Assembly: GCA_024235095.1 (NCBI GenBank)
Contig: JACKNC010000003.1
Location: 124,001 to 188,000 of the forward strand
From: Gammaproteobacteria bacterium
Lineage (GTDB): Bacteria > Pseudomonadota > Gammaproteobacteria > Competibacterales > Competibacteraceae
DNA: 64,000 nt
Reading direction: 5' to 3'
Positions 53,349 to 62,144 of the stretch are shown piece by piece. A model generated the notes under the pieces. The model saw only the letters and a list, made by a program, of their open reading frames with translations, was not told the DNA's origin and did not search any database. Each line of letters starts with the position of its first letter. Within the stretch, counting starts at the first letter, position 1. The translations under genes and the position numbers were made by a program.

Positions 53349-53795
53349 TCAGAGCGAGGGCGCCGGATGCAACTGACGGGCGCGCGTCGCAAAGGCATCG
53401 ATCATCGTCGCCCCCATCTGGGCGATCAACACCGTGTTGAACGGATTGAGCCAGAGCGCCCGAATCTCGCAGTCAAGGGTAAAATCAACGCAACAATGAC
53501 CTTCAGAGGTGGGGGTAAAAGACCAACCGATCTCGAAGCGACGAAAGGCCCAATCGGCGGAGGTCACCCGGATGGCGTGTGGCCGGTTCAATTCAGTGCG
53601 GGTGCGAAACCGGTAGATCATGACGCCCAGCGCCAAGGTTTGTTGCGTTTCGTAAGTGTGGGCGTCGCGGCGAACGATTTGGGCCTGGCGCATCAAGGAC
53701 AGAAATTCAGGATAGCGTTCTACATCAGCGATAAGATCGAACATCTGCTCACTCGAAAGGGGAAGCCTCCGACGTGCACGATACGGGATCAACAT
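53349..53795 (-). CDS. RatA/COQ10-like START-domain protein
   Basis: A 148-residue protein of the polyketide cyclase/COQ10 family: LSSEQMFDLIADVERYPEFLSLMRQAQIV at the N-terminus, then ETQQTLALGVMIYRFRTRTELN and the long C-terminal helix FNTVLIAQMGATMIDAFATRARQLH. Relatives chaperone ubiquinone (COQ10) or inhibit ribosome subunit joining (RatA). The usual ratB partner is not adjacent. Given the mobile context and the UbiB homologue elsewhere in the window, either role is possible. Confidence 0.8.
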   Translation of the reverse strand: MLIPYRARRRLPLSSEQMFDLIADVERYPEFLSLMRQAQIVRRDAHTYETQQTLALGVMIYRFRTRTELNRPHAIRVTSADWAFRRFEIGWSFTPTSEGHCCVDFTLDCEIRALWLNPFNTVLIAQMGATMIDAFATRARQLHPAPSL

Positions 53796-53834
53796 CCTCT
53801 TACCTCACAGACCTCTCAGGAGTAGACCTCTTTT

Positions 53835-54050
53835 TCACTGATCGTCAGTCCCGAAACGTCGCGGCTTGTCCGCAGCGCTGGCCTGCCGCATCGGTCAGGT
53901 TCCAGACGGTGGCGCGCTCGATCCGGAGGCGCCGACAGTGCGCGCGGTGCGCACCCCGGAATAATCGTCAATGTAGCCGCATGCAGCGACTTCCGCCAAC
54001 AACCGCGCTCCTTCGGCCCGGCGGTGGCTTCCGGTTGCATGCACTGCTCT
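53835..54050 (-). pseudogene. MEKHLA-domain protein C-terminal fragment
   Basis: In reverse, LLAEVAACGYIDDYSGVRT, then after a one-base shift RRLRIERATVWNLTDAAGQR and CGQAATFRD, ending at TGA. This is the C-terminal signature of MEKHLA (PAS-like) proteins as I recall it. The upstream part is missing and a frameshift is present, so it is a remnant. Confidence 0.55.
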
Positions 54051-54064
54051 ACAACGCTATGGTT

Positions 54065-54634
54065 TTACCCGGTCGTCTGGGCTTTCTTGTAAAACGTCCA
54101 TACAACAGCCCCACTTCCCGTTCGTTCACATCGGACGACATCGAAAGGTTCTTCCCACCTGGTTTTCTTGTCGGTTTCACCACAATGCCAGACGAGCGCG
54201 ATCCGCGGCGTTGCAAGTTCGACGAGCACGGAGGATGCAGAGGAAACAGGCACATCACCGTTTTTCGCCGTGAATCGGACCACTTCATCAATGGAACATT
54301 CACCGGCGCGAGCGCCGAGAAACATCAAGTTCTCATTCAGACGTCCAATGGCTTTTGCGAGCCTTGCATTCGTATGATCCAGCTTTTCGATCAAATTCTT
54401 TAGATCAGATTCGGCTTCTGCCGCCCGTGCCGCTGCAACTTGTTGGTCTGAATACGTTGTATAGGCGGCAAGAAAAAGTGAAGCTACAGCGGCAACAATG
54501 GCAAACTGACCGGGTTGAGTGAGCCGCTTTTTGTGTGGGGCTTTGGGATCGTCCTCTGTAAATTTAAACAGCCAATTTCCCGCGAATCCGAGTAGCGTTG
54601 GAAGCAGCCATGCAATGTATTTGACGATGTCCAT
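54065..54634 (-). CDS. Two-TM membrane protein with coiled coil
   Basis: I take the ATG at 54632-54634 (MDIVKYIAWLLPTLLGFAGNWLF), giving about 189 residues. A first TM helix (about 3-22) and a second (about 48-66, FAIVAAVASLFLAAYTTY) are followed by a coiled coil (VAAARAAEAESDLKNLIEKLDHTNARLAKAIGRLNENL) and a ~90-residue C-terminal domain with two Cys. No family is recognised. It lies downstream of the partition genes on the same strand, separated by an AT-rich repeat region. Confidence 0.6.
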   Translation of the reverse strand: MDIVKYIAWLLPTLLGFAGNWLFKFTEDDPKAPHKKRLTQPGQFAIVAAVASLFLAAYTTYSDQQVAAARAAEAESDLKNLIEKLDHTNARLAKAIGRLNENLMFLGARAGECSIDEVVRFTAKNGDVPVSSASSVLVELATPRIALVWHCGETDKKTRWEEPFDVVRCERTGSGAVVWTFYKKAQTTG

Positions 54635-54729
54635 GATGGGATGGGTTCTATTTTGCTTTAGCAGAATAGTTTTAAATTTCATTCCAATATAGGCATCACC
54701 TGCTGGACGGCGACCAAACCGTCCGGCCA

Positions 54730-54795
54730 GGCTTCATTGAAATGACTTAAATTGACTTCAGTTGATATGAATTAATTGAGATTAAAACACGTCAT
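54730..54795. promoter_or_regulatory. AT-rich motif cluster downstream of par genes (parS candidate)
   Basis: Contains TGACTTAAATTGACTTCAG and TGAATTAATTGAG-type strings. The same words (GACTTAA, GAATTAATT, TTGA) recur on the other side of the par genes at 55945-56090. Such flanking clusters may be partition sites; the evidence is only this sharing. Confidence 0.4.
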
Positions 54796-54801
54796 TTCCA
54801 G

Positions 54802-55137
54802 TCAATTTGACGGATTCCGCTCAGTAGCCCATTGTTCCAGCGTCAACTGCTTGAGAATCGGGATCAAGTGCCGATTCAGCAGTTTTTGCTGGCTGATATC
54901 CCGCGCTTCCGCCAGATAGCGCAGCATCGCCAACTGGTAATCGTTCAGCCGGATGGCGACGTTGTAGCGCGGCTTGGCGTTGGGGTCGAAGTGGTCCCAA
55001 GGCGGCGCTTCCGCCTTCCCGGTGTCCCGGCCCCTGGCGCCGGCAGCGAACGCTTCCAGCGCCTCGGGATTGATGTCAGGTTCTACAGCCGGCGTCGGGT
55101 TGGGTTTAAGGCTGAATTTCGCCATGAGTGTCTCCAT
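54802..55137 (-). CDS. Small partition partner protein (ParB/RHH-like)
   Basis: About 108-112 residues starting at ATG 55135-55137 or 55123-55125 (MAKFSLKPNPTP), overlapping the end of the parA remnant, so coupled. The N-terminal half is flexible and Pro-rich. The C-terminal half (YNVAIRLNDYQLAMLRYLAEARDISQQKLLNRHLIPILKQL) has a beta strand followed by helices, as in ribbon-helix-helix DNA-binding proteins. Such genes directly follow parA in many plasmids and bind the centromere. Confidence 0.7.
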   Translation of the reverse strand: METLMAKFSLKPNPTPAVEPDINPEALEAFAAGARGRDTGKAEAPPWDHFDPNAKPRYNVAIRLNDYQLAMLRYLAEARDISQQKLLNRHLIPILKQLTLEQWATERNPSN

Positions 55138-55718
55138 AGATTTCTCCCGCCAGCGCCGCAATCTCGGCGCGGGCTTTGTCGTTGTCGAGTTCACAGGCCC
55201 CCCGCCCCTCGGTCATGGCGTCTCGGTAGACCTTGCGCTCGCTGATGGTCACAGCGGACGGTAGGAGGGCGGAAAGCTCTTGTAGCAGTTCCCGCGCGTC
55301 GACGGCTTCCTTGACCGAAGGATTCGTCGGAGCCATCGAAATCAGCACCCGTGCCTCCAGAGTGGGGTTCATGCCATGCGCCAGGGTGACCAGCTCGTTC
55401 ATGTGCAAGCTGGTTTCCAGGTCAGGCTGGCTGGCGCGGAGCGGGACATAGACCTGGTGGGCCGCGACCAGGGCGGTGCGCAACTCTTCGGAGTCCCGGC
55501 CACCAGCATCGACGATCACCTGTTCATAGCGCTTGGCCAGATCGCGCAGCGCATGAAAGACATTGCCCCGGCGTTCGGCGCAATGCACAGCAGGCACATT
55601 CGAGAGCAGATGACGCCGGTCGACCCAGTTGGCGGCGGTGCGTTGCACGTCGGTATCCACCAGCAGCACATCACACCCTTGAACCGCCAGCCAGGCGGCC
55701 AGGTTGGTCGCTCGTGAT
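55106..55718 (-). pseudogene. ParA-type partition ATPase lacking its P-loop
   Basis: From RATNLAAWLAVQGCDVLLVDTDVQRTAANWVDRR onward this is a ParA: the A' Asp (LVDTDVQ), RYEQVIVDAGGRD, VYVPLRASQPDLETS and the C-terminal EARVLISMAPTNPSVKEAVDAREL. The Walker A segment (KGGxGKT), which should immediately precede ATNLA, is absent. At that point (about 55718) the sequence switches to a WGR-like gene fragment. The truncated protein cannot bind ATP in the normal way, so partition activity is probably lost. Confidence 0.82.
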
Positions 55719-55926
55719 AGCCGCGCTGGAGACGTCGCCGTTGTACGCGCTGGAAACGCGCCAGGGTGGCGGGATAGTTTTCGCAGGGGATATTGCGCTG
55801 CTGAACCCAGGCAGCGCCCCGCCGCCCCCAGGTTTACACCAACACCCACTCGCCCCACAGATCTTGCTGGATGCGCGCCTCGTAGTAGCGGCTGCCGCGT
55901 TCCCATCGACAGTAAAACCAGGACAT
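55719..55926 (-). pseudogene. WGR-domain-like fragment fused to parA
   Basis: From ATG 55924-55926 the frame reads MSWFYCRWERGSRYYEARIQ then QDLWGEWVLV, an in-frame TAA at codon 31, then TWGRRGAAWVQQRN. WGR domains carry exactly this pattern (YYE..I..DLxGxWxLxxxWGRxG). It runs into the ParA frame at about 55718. Confidence 0.65.
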
Positions 55927-55944
55927 GGCGGTCACCTTGCAGCG

Positions 55945-56090
55945 ACTTAAATGAAGTTAATCTAAAATGATATAGATTAATTCAAGTCACTGCAAATTAT
56001 TTTGAATCGATTCATCTTAACTTGAATCAAAATAGCTTAAGTCAACTTAATTCATAACGATGATCGGTCAATTATCGAATTATTTTTCAG
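55945..56090. promoter_or_regulatory. AT-rich repeat region upstream of par locus (parS candidate)
   Basis: Repeated short words GACTTAA, GATTAATTCAAGTCA, TTAACTTGAATCA, CTTAAGTCAACTTAATTCA alternate in both orientations over about 130 bp, with no coding capacity. Related words flank the locus at 54730-54795. It may be a centromere-like site or a promoter/operator. Confidence 0.45.
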
Positions 56091-56210
56091 AAATAAATAT
56101 TTTTGAAAGTTTATGATGAAATCATGCATTTTTTTCAGCTTACCCCTTCATCGAATAGCCCATTTTTCGCGGACTTGGGGTATCATGCAGAAAATGACCT
56201 TCAACTTTGG

Positions 56211-56236
56211 TTTTCGGAAATCACCAATTCCGAAAA
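56211..56236. promoter_or_regulatory. Palindrome upstream of the recombinase gene
   Basis: TTTTCGGAA, 8-bp spacer ATCACCAA, TTCCGAAAA: perfect 9-bp arms, the size of a tyrosine-recombinase core site or a repressor operator, about 60 bp before the recombinase start. No second copy was noticed in the window. Confidence 0.45.
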
Positions 56237-56294
56237 TCATCAAGCCCGCCCGGAGCGCAGCAGGATCGCGCGGAGCGGGTGGAGCAGCGTCGCC

Positions 56295-57224
56295 ATGTTC
56301 GACCGTGAAGTCTTTGACGAGGCCCGGAAAGAGTTCCTTTCGCATCTGCTGTACACGCGGGGCCACCGCACGTCGACCTGTTACGCCTACAACTCCGACC
56401 TGGGCCTCTGGGCCGACTGGCTCCAGGAGGCCGGCAAGGACTGGCAGCGCGCGCGGGCGGTGGACGTGGAACAATTCGCCGCCTGGCAGTTGCGCGAGCG
56501 CCAGGTCAGCGTCGCCATCGTCACCCGGCGGCTGAGCACTTTGAGCAGTTTCTACAAGTGGGCGATGCGCCATGAGATCGTCACCGGCGACCCGGTGTAT
56601 CTGGCCGACAAGCCCAAGCGCCCCCAGCGCCTGCCGGTGTGGATGGAGAAGGAGGAGCAGGCGAAGCTGGAGGCGACCTTGAAGGATCGGAACAACCTGC
56701 CGTTGAACATCTTCGGCCAGAACCCCGAGCGGATGACGGCGACCCGCCGCCGTTACGAACTGCTGTTTGGGTTGTTGCTGAACTCGGGGCTGCGCATCTC
56801 GGAAGCGCTGGGTCTGAAGGTTTCGGATGTGCGGCTGGTGGACGGGATAGCCCGCTCGGTACGTGTGATCGGCAAGGGTGACAAGGAACGGCGGGTGCCG
56901 TTGCCCGAAGCGTTCGGCCAGGTATTCGGCTTCTGGCTCAAGGATCAGCCGCGCGGGGAGCGCGTGTTTGCCAAAGCGCCGGGTCAGCCGCCGGCATCCT
57001 CCCAGGCGGCGCGGGCTTACTTGCGGGGCATGGTGCGCCAGGCCGGGATTAATAAACCGATCACGCCGCATAAATTGCGCCATACTTACGCCACCAACCT
57101 CCTCAACGCCGGTGCCGAACTGGTGGACATCCAGGCGCTGCTGGGCCACGAGAGCATCGCCACGACGCAGATTTATACCAACGTGGGGCAGGAACGGATG
57201 GAGCAGGTGGTGGGGAGGTTGTGA
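56295..57224 (+). CDS. Tyrosine recombinase (XerC/XerD-like integrase)
   Basis: The ATG at 56295 (MFDREVFDEARKEFLSHLLY) fits the N-terminal core-binding domain; the frame is open further upstream. The length of about 309 residues is typical. The catalytic residues are all visible: R in NSGLRISEALGL, K in IGKGDKERRVPL, HxxR in PHKLRHTYATNL, H in LLGHESIATTQ and Y in IYTNV. It probably resolves plasmid multimers or moves the segment. It stands next to the partition remnants and a palindrome. Confidence 0.92.
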   Translation: MFDREVFDEARKEFLSHLLYTRGHRTSTCYAYNSDLGLWADWLQEAGKDWQRARAVDVEQFAAWQLRERQVSVAIVTRRLSTLSSFYKWAMRHEIVTGDPVYLADKPKRPQRLPVWMEKEEQAKLEATLKDRNNLPLNIFGQNPERMTATRRRYELLFGLLLNSGLRISEALGLKVSDVRLVDGIARSVRVIGKGDKERRVPLPEAFGQVFGFWLKDQPRGERVFAKAPGQPPASSQAARAYLRGMVRQAGINKPITPHKLRHTYATNLLNAGAELVDIQALLGHESIATTQIYTNVGQERMEQVVGRL

Positions 57225-57440
57225 GCGGCAGTCATATCTGCTGCTTGCACGGTGCGAAGCGCTGCACAATCACGCGGATCAAGTCGACATCGGTTGTCAA
57301 AGCCTTCGGTTTATCCGCCCTCGCGGCTTACCCGCCGCCTCGGTAGGTGTAGAGGACTGAAATCGAAAACGGTCAGGACTGAAATCAGCACCATTTCAGG
57401 CAGGTAGGCATCATAGAACTAGCACTGAGGAGAAAAGGCA

Positions 57441-59594
57441 ATGGAGGTTAGAAGGTCTGTTCGTCAGATAATCTTGGCCCTCGCTCTTTGTACCATTACA
57501 GTCATGCACCCTTCAGGAGACTCGCTAGCTGCGCCCTTGCTCTTAGACGAGTTTTCCAGTTCAGCGTTGGATAGCTCCCGATGGACTATTATTAATGGTG
57601 CATTCGGTATCCAGGTGATTAATGGTGTATTGCAATTATCGGGGGGTCCAGATCATAAAGATGTTAATTCCCTCGCAACTTTCCAGCCTGGTACTGACAT
57701 GCTCATGGCAACAGCCCGCATCAGCTTAGGCGGCGATTACCAGAAATTTGGGTTCGGCGTAAATTCGTTTTTGACGCCAATTGGTTTTTATTTCGATACC
57801 TATGATGCCAGGTTTGGCCCAACTATCAACTCTATACGAGCACTGGTGCTTTCTGGTTCTACAGGTACAGAACTCCTGAATGTAGGCATCCCAGTTTCCT
57901 GGGGCACTTATCATAATTTCACGGTTAACTGGACGCCGACCACAGTGAGCTTCTTCATTGATGGAAAAAGAGTGGCCAATTATAAGTACAATGCCACATC
58001 AGTAGCTCTTCCTGTCGGTGTTTGGAACGACCGAATGCCGACAATGATAACTGACATAGTAAAAGTGTCGGCAGGCCCTACCGTCACGACTCTGGCCAAG
58101 CTTGCTGAGGATGCCTACAGCCCTATTGCTTTTGGAGCAGACGGGTATAGCATCATAGATGATATTCTTACTATAGATGGCCTCAGTGCGAATGCATACC
58201 AGAAAAACAATCATATTGTAATTGCGATTCGTGGCACGGATACACAGAGTAATAAGGAAACTACCATTAAAAACTTTCTAGGAGACACATCCTTTGGAAC
58301 TGGAACTCCAAATCTTCAGTTCATCAAGTACACGGTGGACATAGTAGACTTTTTAGCAGGCATAGCTGCTCAGCATTCCAACGCAGATATCACACTTACT
58401 GGCCATTCTCTTGGCGGAGGGATTGCACAGCTCTTGGGGGCAACGGCGAATCTCCGAACAATAACCTTCGATGCCCCTGGTCCCGCAGCTTTGCTGTCTC
58501 CGCTTATTGGTCTAGGTCTACTTAAGCCAATCGCTAACTTGCAGAATTTTTCGACGTCCCCAGAGATTACCAACTATCGGCTCTATGGGGATGCGATTTC
58601 GTTGGTTGGAACTCAACTTGGAGGAAGTGTGACAGTAGACCCGCCAGCGAACTTGGCTCGCATGGATATTGACAATGCTCCTTGGAACTTTCTCGACTAT
58701 CACGGCATAGAGTTACTTCGCTTACAGATTAGCGCTGATGCCACTGAAACCGAAGGGGTAATCGGTGGGACGCCACTTGTTCTGGGCGTCAACTACATTG
58801 TTCCGACAACTGCAGCAAACAATACATTGAGATTTTTCGTGAATGCAGCGAGTGGCATAGAATATCTGCTCGATCCATTACCAGGTATCGGATACACCCT
58901 ACTGGCAGACACTAGCTCACCATTCTTTCACTCAATCGGGCTTCCACATCTAGACACAGTCTCAGCATGGCGTCTTAATTACCTTGTAAACGGTGTTTGG
59001 TCTAGTGACCAATTCTTGACAGGTCTAGATGACTTCATCTTCGGACCAAACGTCAACGGTGTTCGATTCTTTCCACTCGATTCTGACGGTCTGCCTGTAT
59101 TTAATGTCTCCCCTTTTGCATTCGGATTGTCTTTTACCAGCGACGGAGTATTTAGTGGCACTCTTCTGATTGATCCAGGTCCTGAGACAGTGCCAGAACC
59201 ACCGGATTGTTCGGATGCTATAGCGTCTCCGGCGCAACTCTGGCCACCAAACCACAAGATGGTGCCTATAGAAATCCTTGGGGTCACGGATCCAAACAGA
59301 GATTCAGTGGCTATTACTGTTACCGCTGTGCAGCAGAATGAACCACTGCTTGGAACAGGAAATAATGACGCATGTCCAGATAGCAGTGGAATTGGTACTG
59401 CTACGGCCCTCGTGCGTGCAGAGCGGAGCGGAGAAGGACTCGGCCGTGTGTACTATATCAGTTTTATCGCTGTGGATGGCAAGGGCGGTCAGTGTGCTGG
59501 CACCGTAACGGTTTGTGTCCCACACGACCAAGGGGCAGGAGCAACATGTGTTGATAATGGTGTTATGGTGCCGTTAGCAGGGTTTTGCAAGTAG
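57441..59594 (+). CDS. Secreted class 3 lipase with concanavalin-like N-terminal domain
   Basis: A 717-residue exported protein with a GAGGAGAAAAGG ribosome-binding site and a signal peptide (IILALALCTITVMHPSGDSLAA). Residues ~30-210 look like a LamG/concanavalin-type domain (LLLDEFSSSALDSSRWTIING, VSFFIDGKRVANYKYN). The alpha/beta hydrolase follows: NNHIVIAIRGTDTQ, then the nucleophile elbow LTGHSLGGGIAQLLG near residue 315-330, and FDAPGPAAL. The last ~140 residues are a Cys-bearing Ig/HYR-like domain (SPAQLWPPNHKMVPIEILGVTDPN). The gene is visibly more AT-rich than its neighbours, which suggests recent acquisition. It lies next to an IS630 element. Confidence 0.88.
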   Translation: MEVRRSVRQIILALALCTITVMHPSGDSLAAPLLLDEFSSSALDSSRWTIINGAFGIQVINGVLQLSGGPDHKDVNSLATFQPGTDMLMATARISLGGDYQKFGFGVNSFLTPIGFYFDTYDARFGPTINSIRALVLSGSTGTELLNVGIPVSWGTYHNFTVNWTPTTVSFFIDGKRVANYKYNATSVALPVGVWNDRMPTMITDIVKVSAGPTVTTLAKLAEDAYSPIAFGADGYSIIDDILTIDGLSANAYQKNNHIVIAIRGTDTQSNKETTIKNFLGDTSFGTGTPNLQFIKYTVDIVDFLAGIAAQHSNADITLTGHSLGGGIAQLLGATANLRTITFDAPGPAALLSPLIGLGLLKPIANLQNFSTSPEITNYRLYGDAISLVGTQLGGSVTVDPPANLARMDIDNAPWNFLDYHGIELLRLQISADATETEGVIGGTPLVLGVNYIVPTTAANNTLRFFVNAASGIEYLLDPLPGIGYTLLADTSSPFFHSIGLPHLDTVSAWRLNYLVNGVWSSDQFLTGLDDFIFGPNVNGVRFFPLDSDGLPVFNVSPFAFGLSFTSDGVFSGTLLIDPGPETVPEPPDCSDAIASPAQLWPPNHKMVPIEILGVTDPNRDSVAITVTAVQQNEPLLGTGNNDACPDSSGIGTATALVRAERSGEGLGRVYYISFIAVDGKGGQCAGTVTVCVPHDQGAGATCVDNGVMVPLAGFCK

Positions 59595-59629
59595 TGCCGT
59601 AGGCTGGGATGAGGTCGTACCGAATCCCA

Positions 59630-60843
59630 CTAGTGGGCTGACACAGAAGTTTTGACAGGTTCAGAGGTTTCTAGGTCCACCGGGGTTTCAGAAGATTTCA
59701 AGGGAGGATAGAGGCGCTTGAGTTTGACCCGGGCCAAGTCGGTGCCGAACTGCCAGTGGATTTTGGTCTGACGTAGGTTGCGTGGGCCTTGCCAAGCGGC
59801 GATTTCCTTCCGCAAAGTTTCGAGGTTCGCAATGCGGCGATTCAAACACTGGCCGGCGAGAACAGCGAACTCACATTCCGCCATATTGAGCCAACTGCCA
59901 TGCTTGGGGGTGTAATGAAATTCGAGCTTGCGGGTGATCCGGCGGGCTTCCTCTGGAGAAAAGACACTATACAAGGCCGCAGGAGTGTGGGTATTGAGGT
60001 TATCCACGACCAACCGGATTCGCTCCGCCTTCGGAAAGTACACATCAACGAGTTGCTGCATTTGCTGGGCAAAATCGCGTTTGGTGCGCTGTTTCGTGAC
60101 ATTAACATGACGCCACCCGCGCAAGGGTTGTACGAATAGAAATAAATTGGCGGTGCCTTCGCGTTTGTATTCACAGTCATAGCGCGCCGGTTGACCCGGG
60201 CGGGCGGGTTGAGGACAGCGGGTTTCGCTGGTCAATTGCACCGGACTTTCATCGAAGCACACTTGGGGGTATTGAGGATCATCGGGTTCGGCGTACAGGT
60301 CCAACACATCCTCCATATGCCAAACATAATCGGGACTGACACTGGGAATACACCATTCTTGACGTTGCCAGGGTTTGAGGTCGTTTTTTTAAGGATGCGC
60401 CGCACACTCTCACGGGAAATGGCTTCGATGGGCCGGAGTTCCATGAAGCGGTCCGCTAACAATTGGAGAGTCCACTGACAACGGCCAGCGGGCGGGGTAC
60501 TACAGGCCAAGGCGACCAGAAAGGCGGCCTGTTTGCCGGTCAAGGCCGGGGGCAAACCGACTCGTGGCCGCTCGCTTAACGCCGCCAGCAACCCTTCGTC
60601 GACAAACCGTTGACGGGTACGATGAACGGTCGAAATCCCCAAGTGAAGGCTTTGGGCAATGGCCTCATCCGTCGCCCCTTCCGCAGCCTGCAGCAACACA
60701 TGGGCACGGGCAACCTTGCGCGCCGCTGCCTTGCCTTTATGAATGACCTTCAGCAGGTCTTCCCGCTCCTCTTCAGTTAGATCAACCAGATACTTGTGGG
60801 CCATGGTGATTCCTCCTGTTGATCTCAACCATAGGGCACCCAC
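59630..60843 (-). CDS. IS630-family transposase in two frames
   Basis: The 5' frame (60232-60843) has the HTH part: start MAHKYLVDLTEEEREDLL, then GATDEAIAQSLHLGISTVHRTRQRFV. The 3' frame (59630-60316) has the DDE domain: D in QVCFDESPVQL, D in RLVVDNLNTHT, E in HGSWLNMAECEF. A -1 slip at the A7 run in RRILKKT (near 60390) would give RRILKKNDLKPWQRQEWCIP and join both, so programmed frameshifting is likely. Confidence 0.88.
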
Positions 60844-60877
60844 CGCTACCTGTCAAAACTTCTGTGTCAGCCCACTA
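59631..60877 (-). mobile_element. IS630-family element with perfect ends and TA duplication
   Basis: The ends are TA plus GTGGGCTGACACAGAAGTTT (continuing 27 bp) at 59631 and its exact inverse ending at 60877, flanked by the TA typical of IS630/Tc1-type insertion. It contains two overlapping minus-strand frames. This is the best-preserved element in the window after IS6. Confidence 0.95.
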
Positions 60878-60917
60878 GGTAGCCAACTTGCGATTTAGCC
60901 AACTGGTTGAAAAGGAA

Positions 60918-62039
60918 TTATAGAAACCGCCGCAACTGCACCGGTATCCGCTCCACCTCCCGTCCCTCCCCCGTCCCCAATGTCACCGCCGCCTCACCGG
61001 GCTTGAGCCAAAACTGCACCACGACCTCACCCCGGACGGCCACTCGATCCAGCCACGGCTGTAGCTCTTGGGCGCGGGCATAGTGGAGGGCAAGGATGCC
61101 GCCCTGGTAGATCGCCGGGTTGTAGCGTTCCAGGCTCTCCAGCCGTCCGGCCAGGGCGGGCGTCTTGCCGTCGGCAATCTCCACTTCCCCCAACAGGTAG
61201 TAGGGACGGTCGGGATCAATCCGGTTAATCAGCCCGCGCAGGGTCCGGCCTGTCATGTTGACTCGCTCAGCAACCACGCGCAGCGGTTCACCCTCGATGA
61301 GCCTTGCAGAAACCGGCAACAGGTTGTGTTGCGCTTGACTCTTGCCCACGGCTCGGGGTTTTCCCTCATACAGCACAATCAAGCCGTTTTTCCACAGGCC
61401 CATGACCGGGCAGCGGCAATGCACTCGCTCCAGGGTCAGATTATCGGATGCGATCAATTCCAGGTCGTACCAGTGCGTTCCGATCTGGCGCGTGTACTGC
61501 TCCACGGCAATATCGAAGCTCTTGAGCACCGCCTGGAGCGCATCCCGAAAGCCCCAGTGACTGAGCGGATACAAGGCGACGGTCAGACTCAGCAGCACGG
61601 CTAGCAGGATCATCTCCGCTTTGCTCCCGACCTGAATCCGCCAGTTCCGATTACCGGGCGTGACCAGCCGCACCGGCGAGGGCCAGAACAAATCCACGCC
61701 CCGGAGGTTCACCATATCCAGCCACAAGTGCGACCAGTAGCCGCCCACGATGCAACCCCAATAGTGCGGTTGAATCCAGGCCAGCGGATAGGTGACAACA
61801 GCCAGCGCCCCCAGGGCGACCAGGGAATGGGTCAAGGTGCGATGCCCGAAACGGCGCTCCAGCGGCACGGCGATGAACCAGAACAGCCGTCCGATCTTGG
61901 CGGGAGGATGATCGATGTCGGGCAGGAGGCTGGCGGCCACGATCAACAGCCCGCCGATCAAGTCGGGCTTGTAGCCAAACAGCGTCGCGCCGCCCAGATA
62001 GAGCACGGAGGCAAAGGCGGCATGGGTGCCCAGGGTCAT
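60918..62039 (-). CDS. Inner-membrane metal-dependent hydrolase-like protein (YdjM/DUF457)
   Basis: I take the ATG at 62037-62039 (MTLGTHAAFASVLYLGG), giving 373 residues; the longer frame upstream overlaps the antitoxin gene. His/Asp metal-type motifs occur in membrane helices as in the YdjM family: GTHAAF, LLPDIDHPPAKIG, RFGHRTLTHSL, YWSHLWLDMVN. Several TM segments lie in the first ~190 residues. A cytoplasmic C-terminal half (about 200-373) looks like a nuclease- or OB-like region (NGLIVLYEGKPRAVGK, GRTLRGLINRIDPDR) and is unusual for the family. Such genes are common on conjugative plasmids. Confidence 0.78.
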   Translation of the reverse strand: MTLGTHAAFASVLYLGGATLFGYKPDLIGGLLIVAASLLPDIDHPPAKIGRLFWFIAVPLERRFGHRTLTHSLVALGALAVVTYPLAWIQPHYWGCIVGGYWSHLWLDMVNLRGVDLFWPSPVRLVTPGNRNWRIQVGSKAEMILLAVLLSLTVALYPLSHWGFRDALQAVLKSFDIAVEQYTRQIGTHWYDLELIASDNLTLERVHCRCPVMGLWKNGLIVLYEGKPRAVGKSQAQHNLLPVSARLIEGEPLRVVAERVNMTGRTLRGLINRIDPDRPYYLLGEVEIADGKTPALAGRLESLERYNPAIYQGGILALHYARAQELQPWLDRVAVRGEVVVQFWLKPGEAAVTLGTGEGREVERIPVQLRRFL

Positions 62040-62144
62040 GGGTCTATCCCGACCGCAGGGAAACACGCTGAATTCCCCGCCATCGCCGCCTTGCCGCAGG
62101 GCGGTAATGTTATTACTCTTGTAGCAACAAAAGAGGAATTTTTC

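Noticed and set aside
55945..56290. Upstream extension of the recombinase protein to 56103
   Set aside because: The first ~64 residues are unlike the family and cover an AT-rich region and a palindrome; ATG 56295 gives the usual length.
56148..57269. 373-codon minus-strand open frame
   Set aside because: Antisense to the tyrosine recombinase, whose catalytic residues are all visible on the plus strand.
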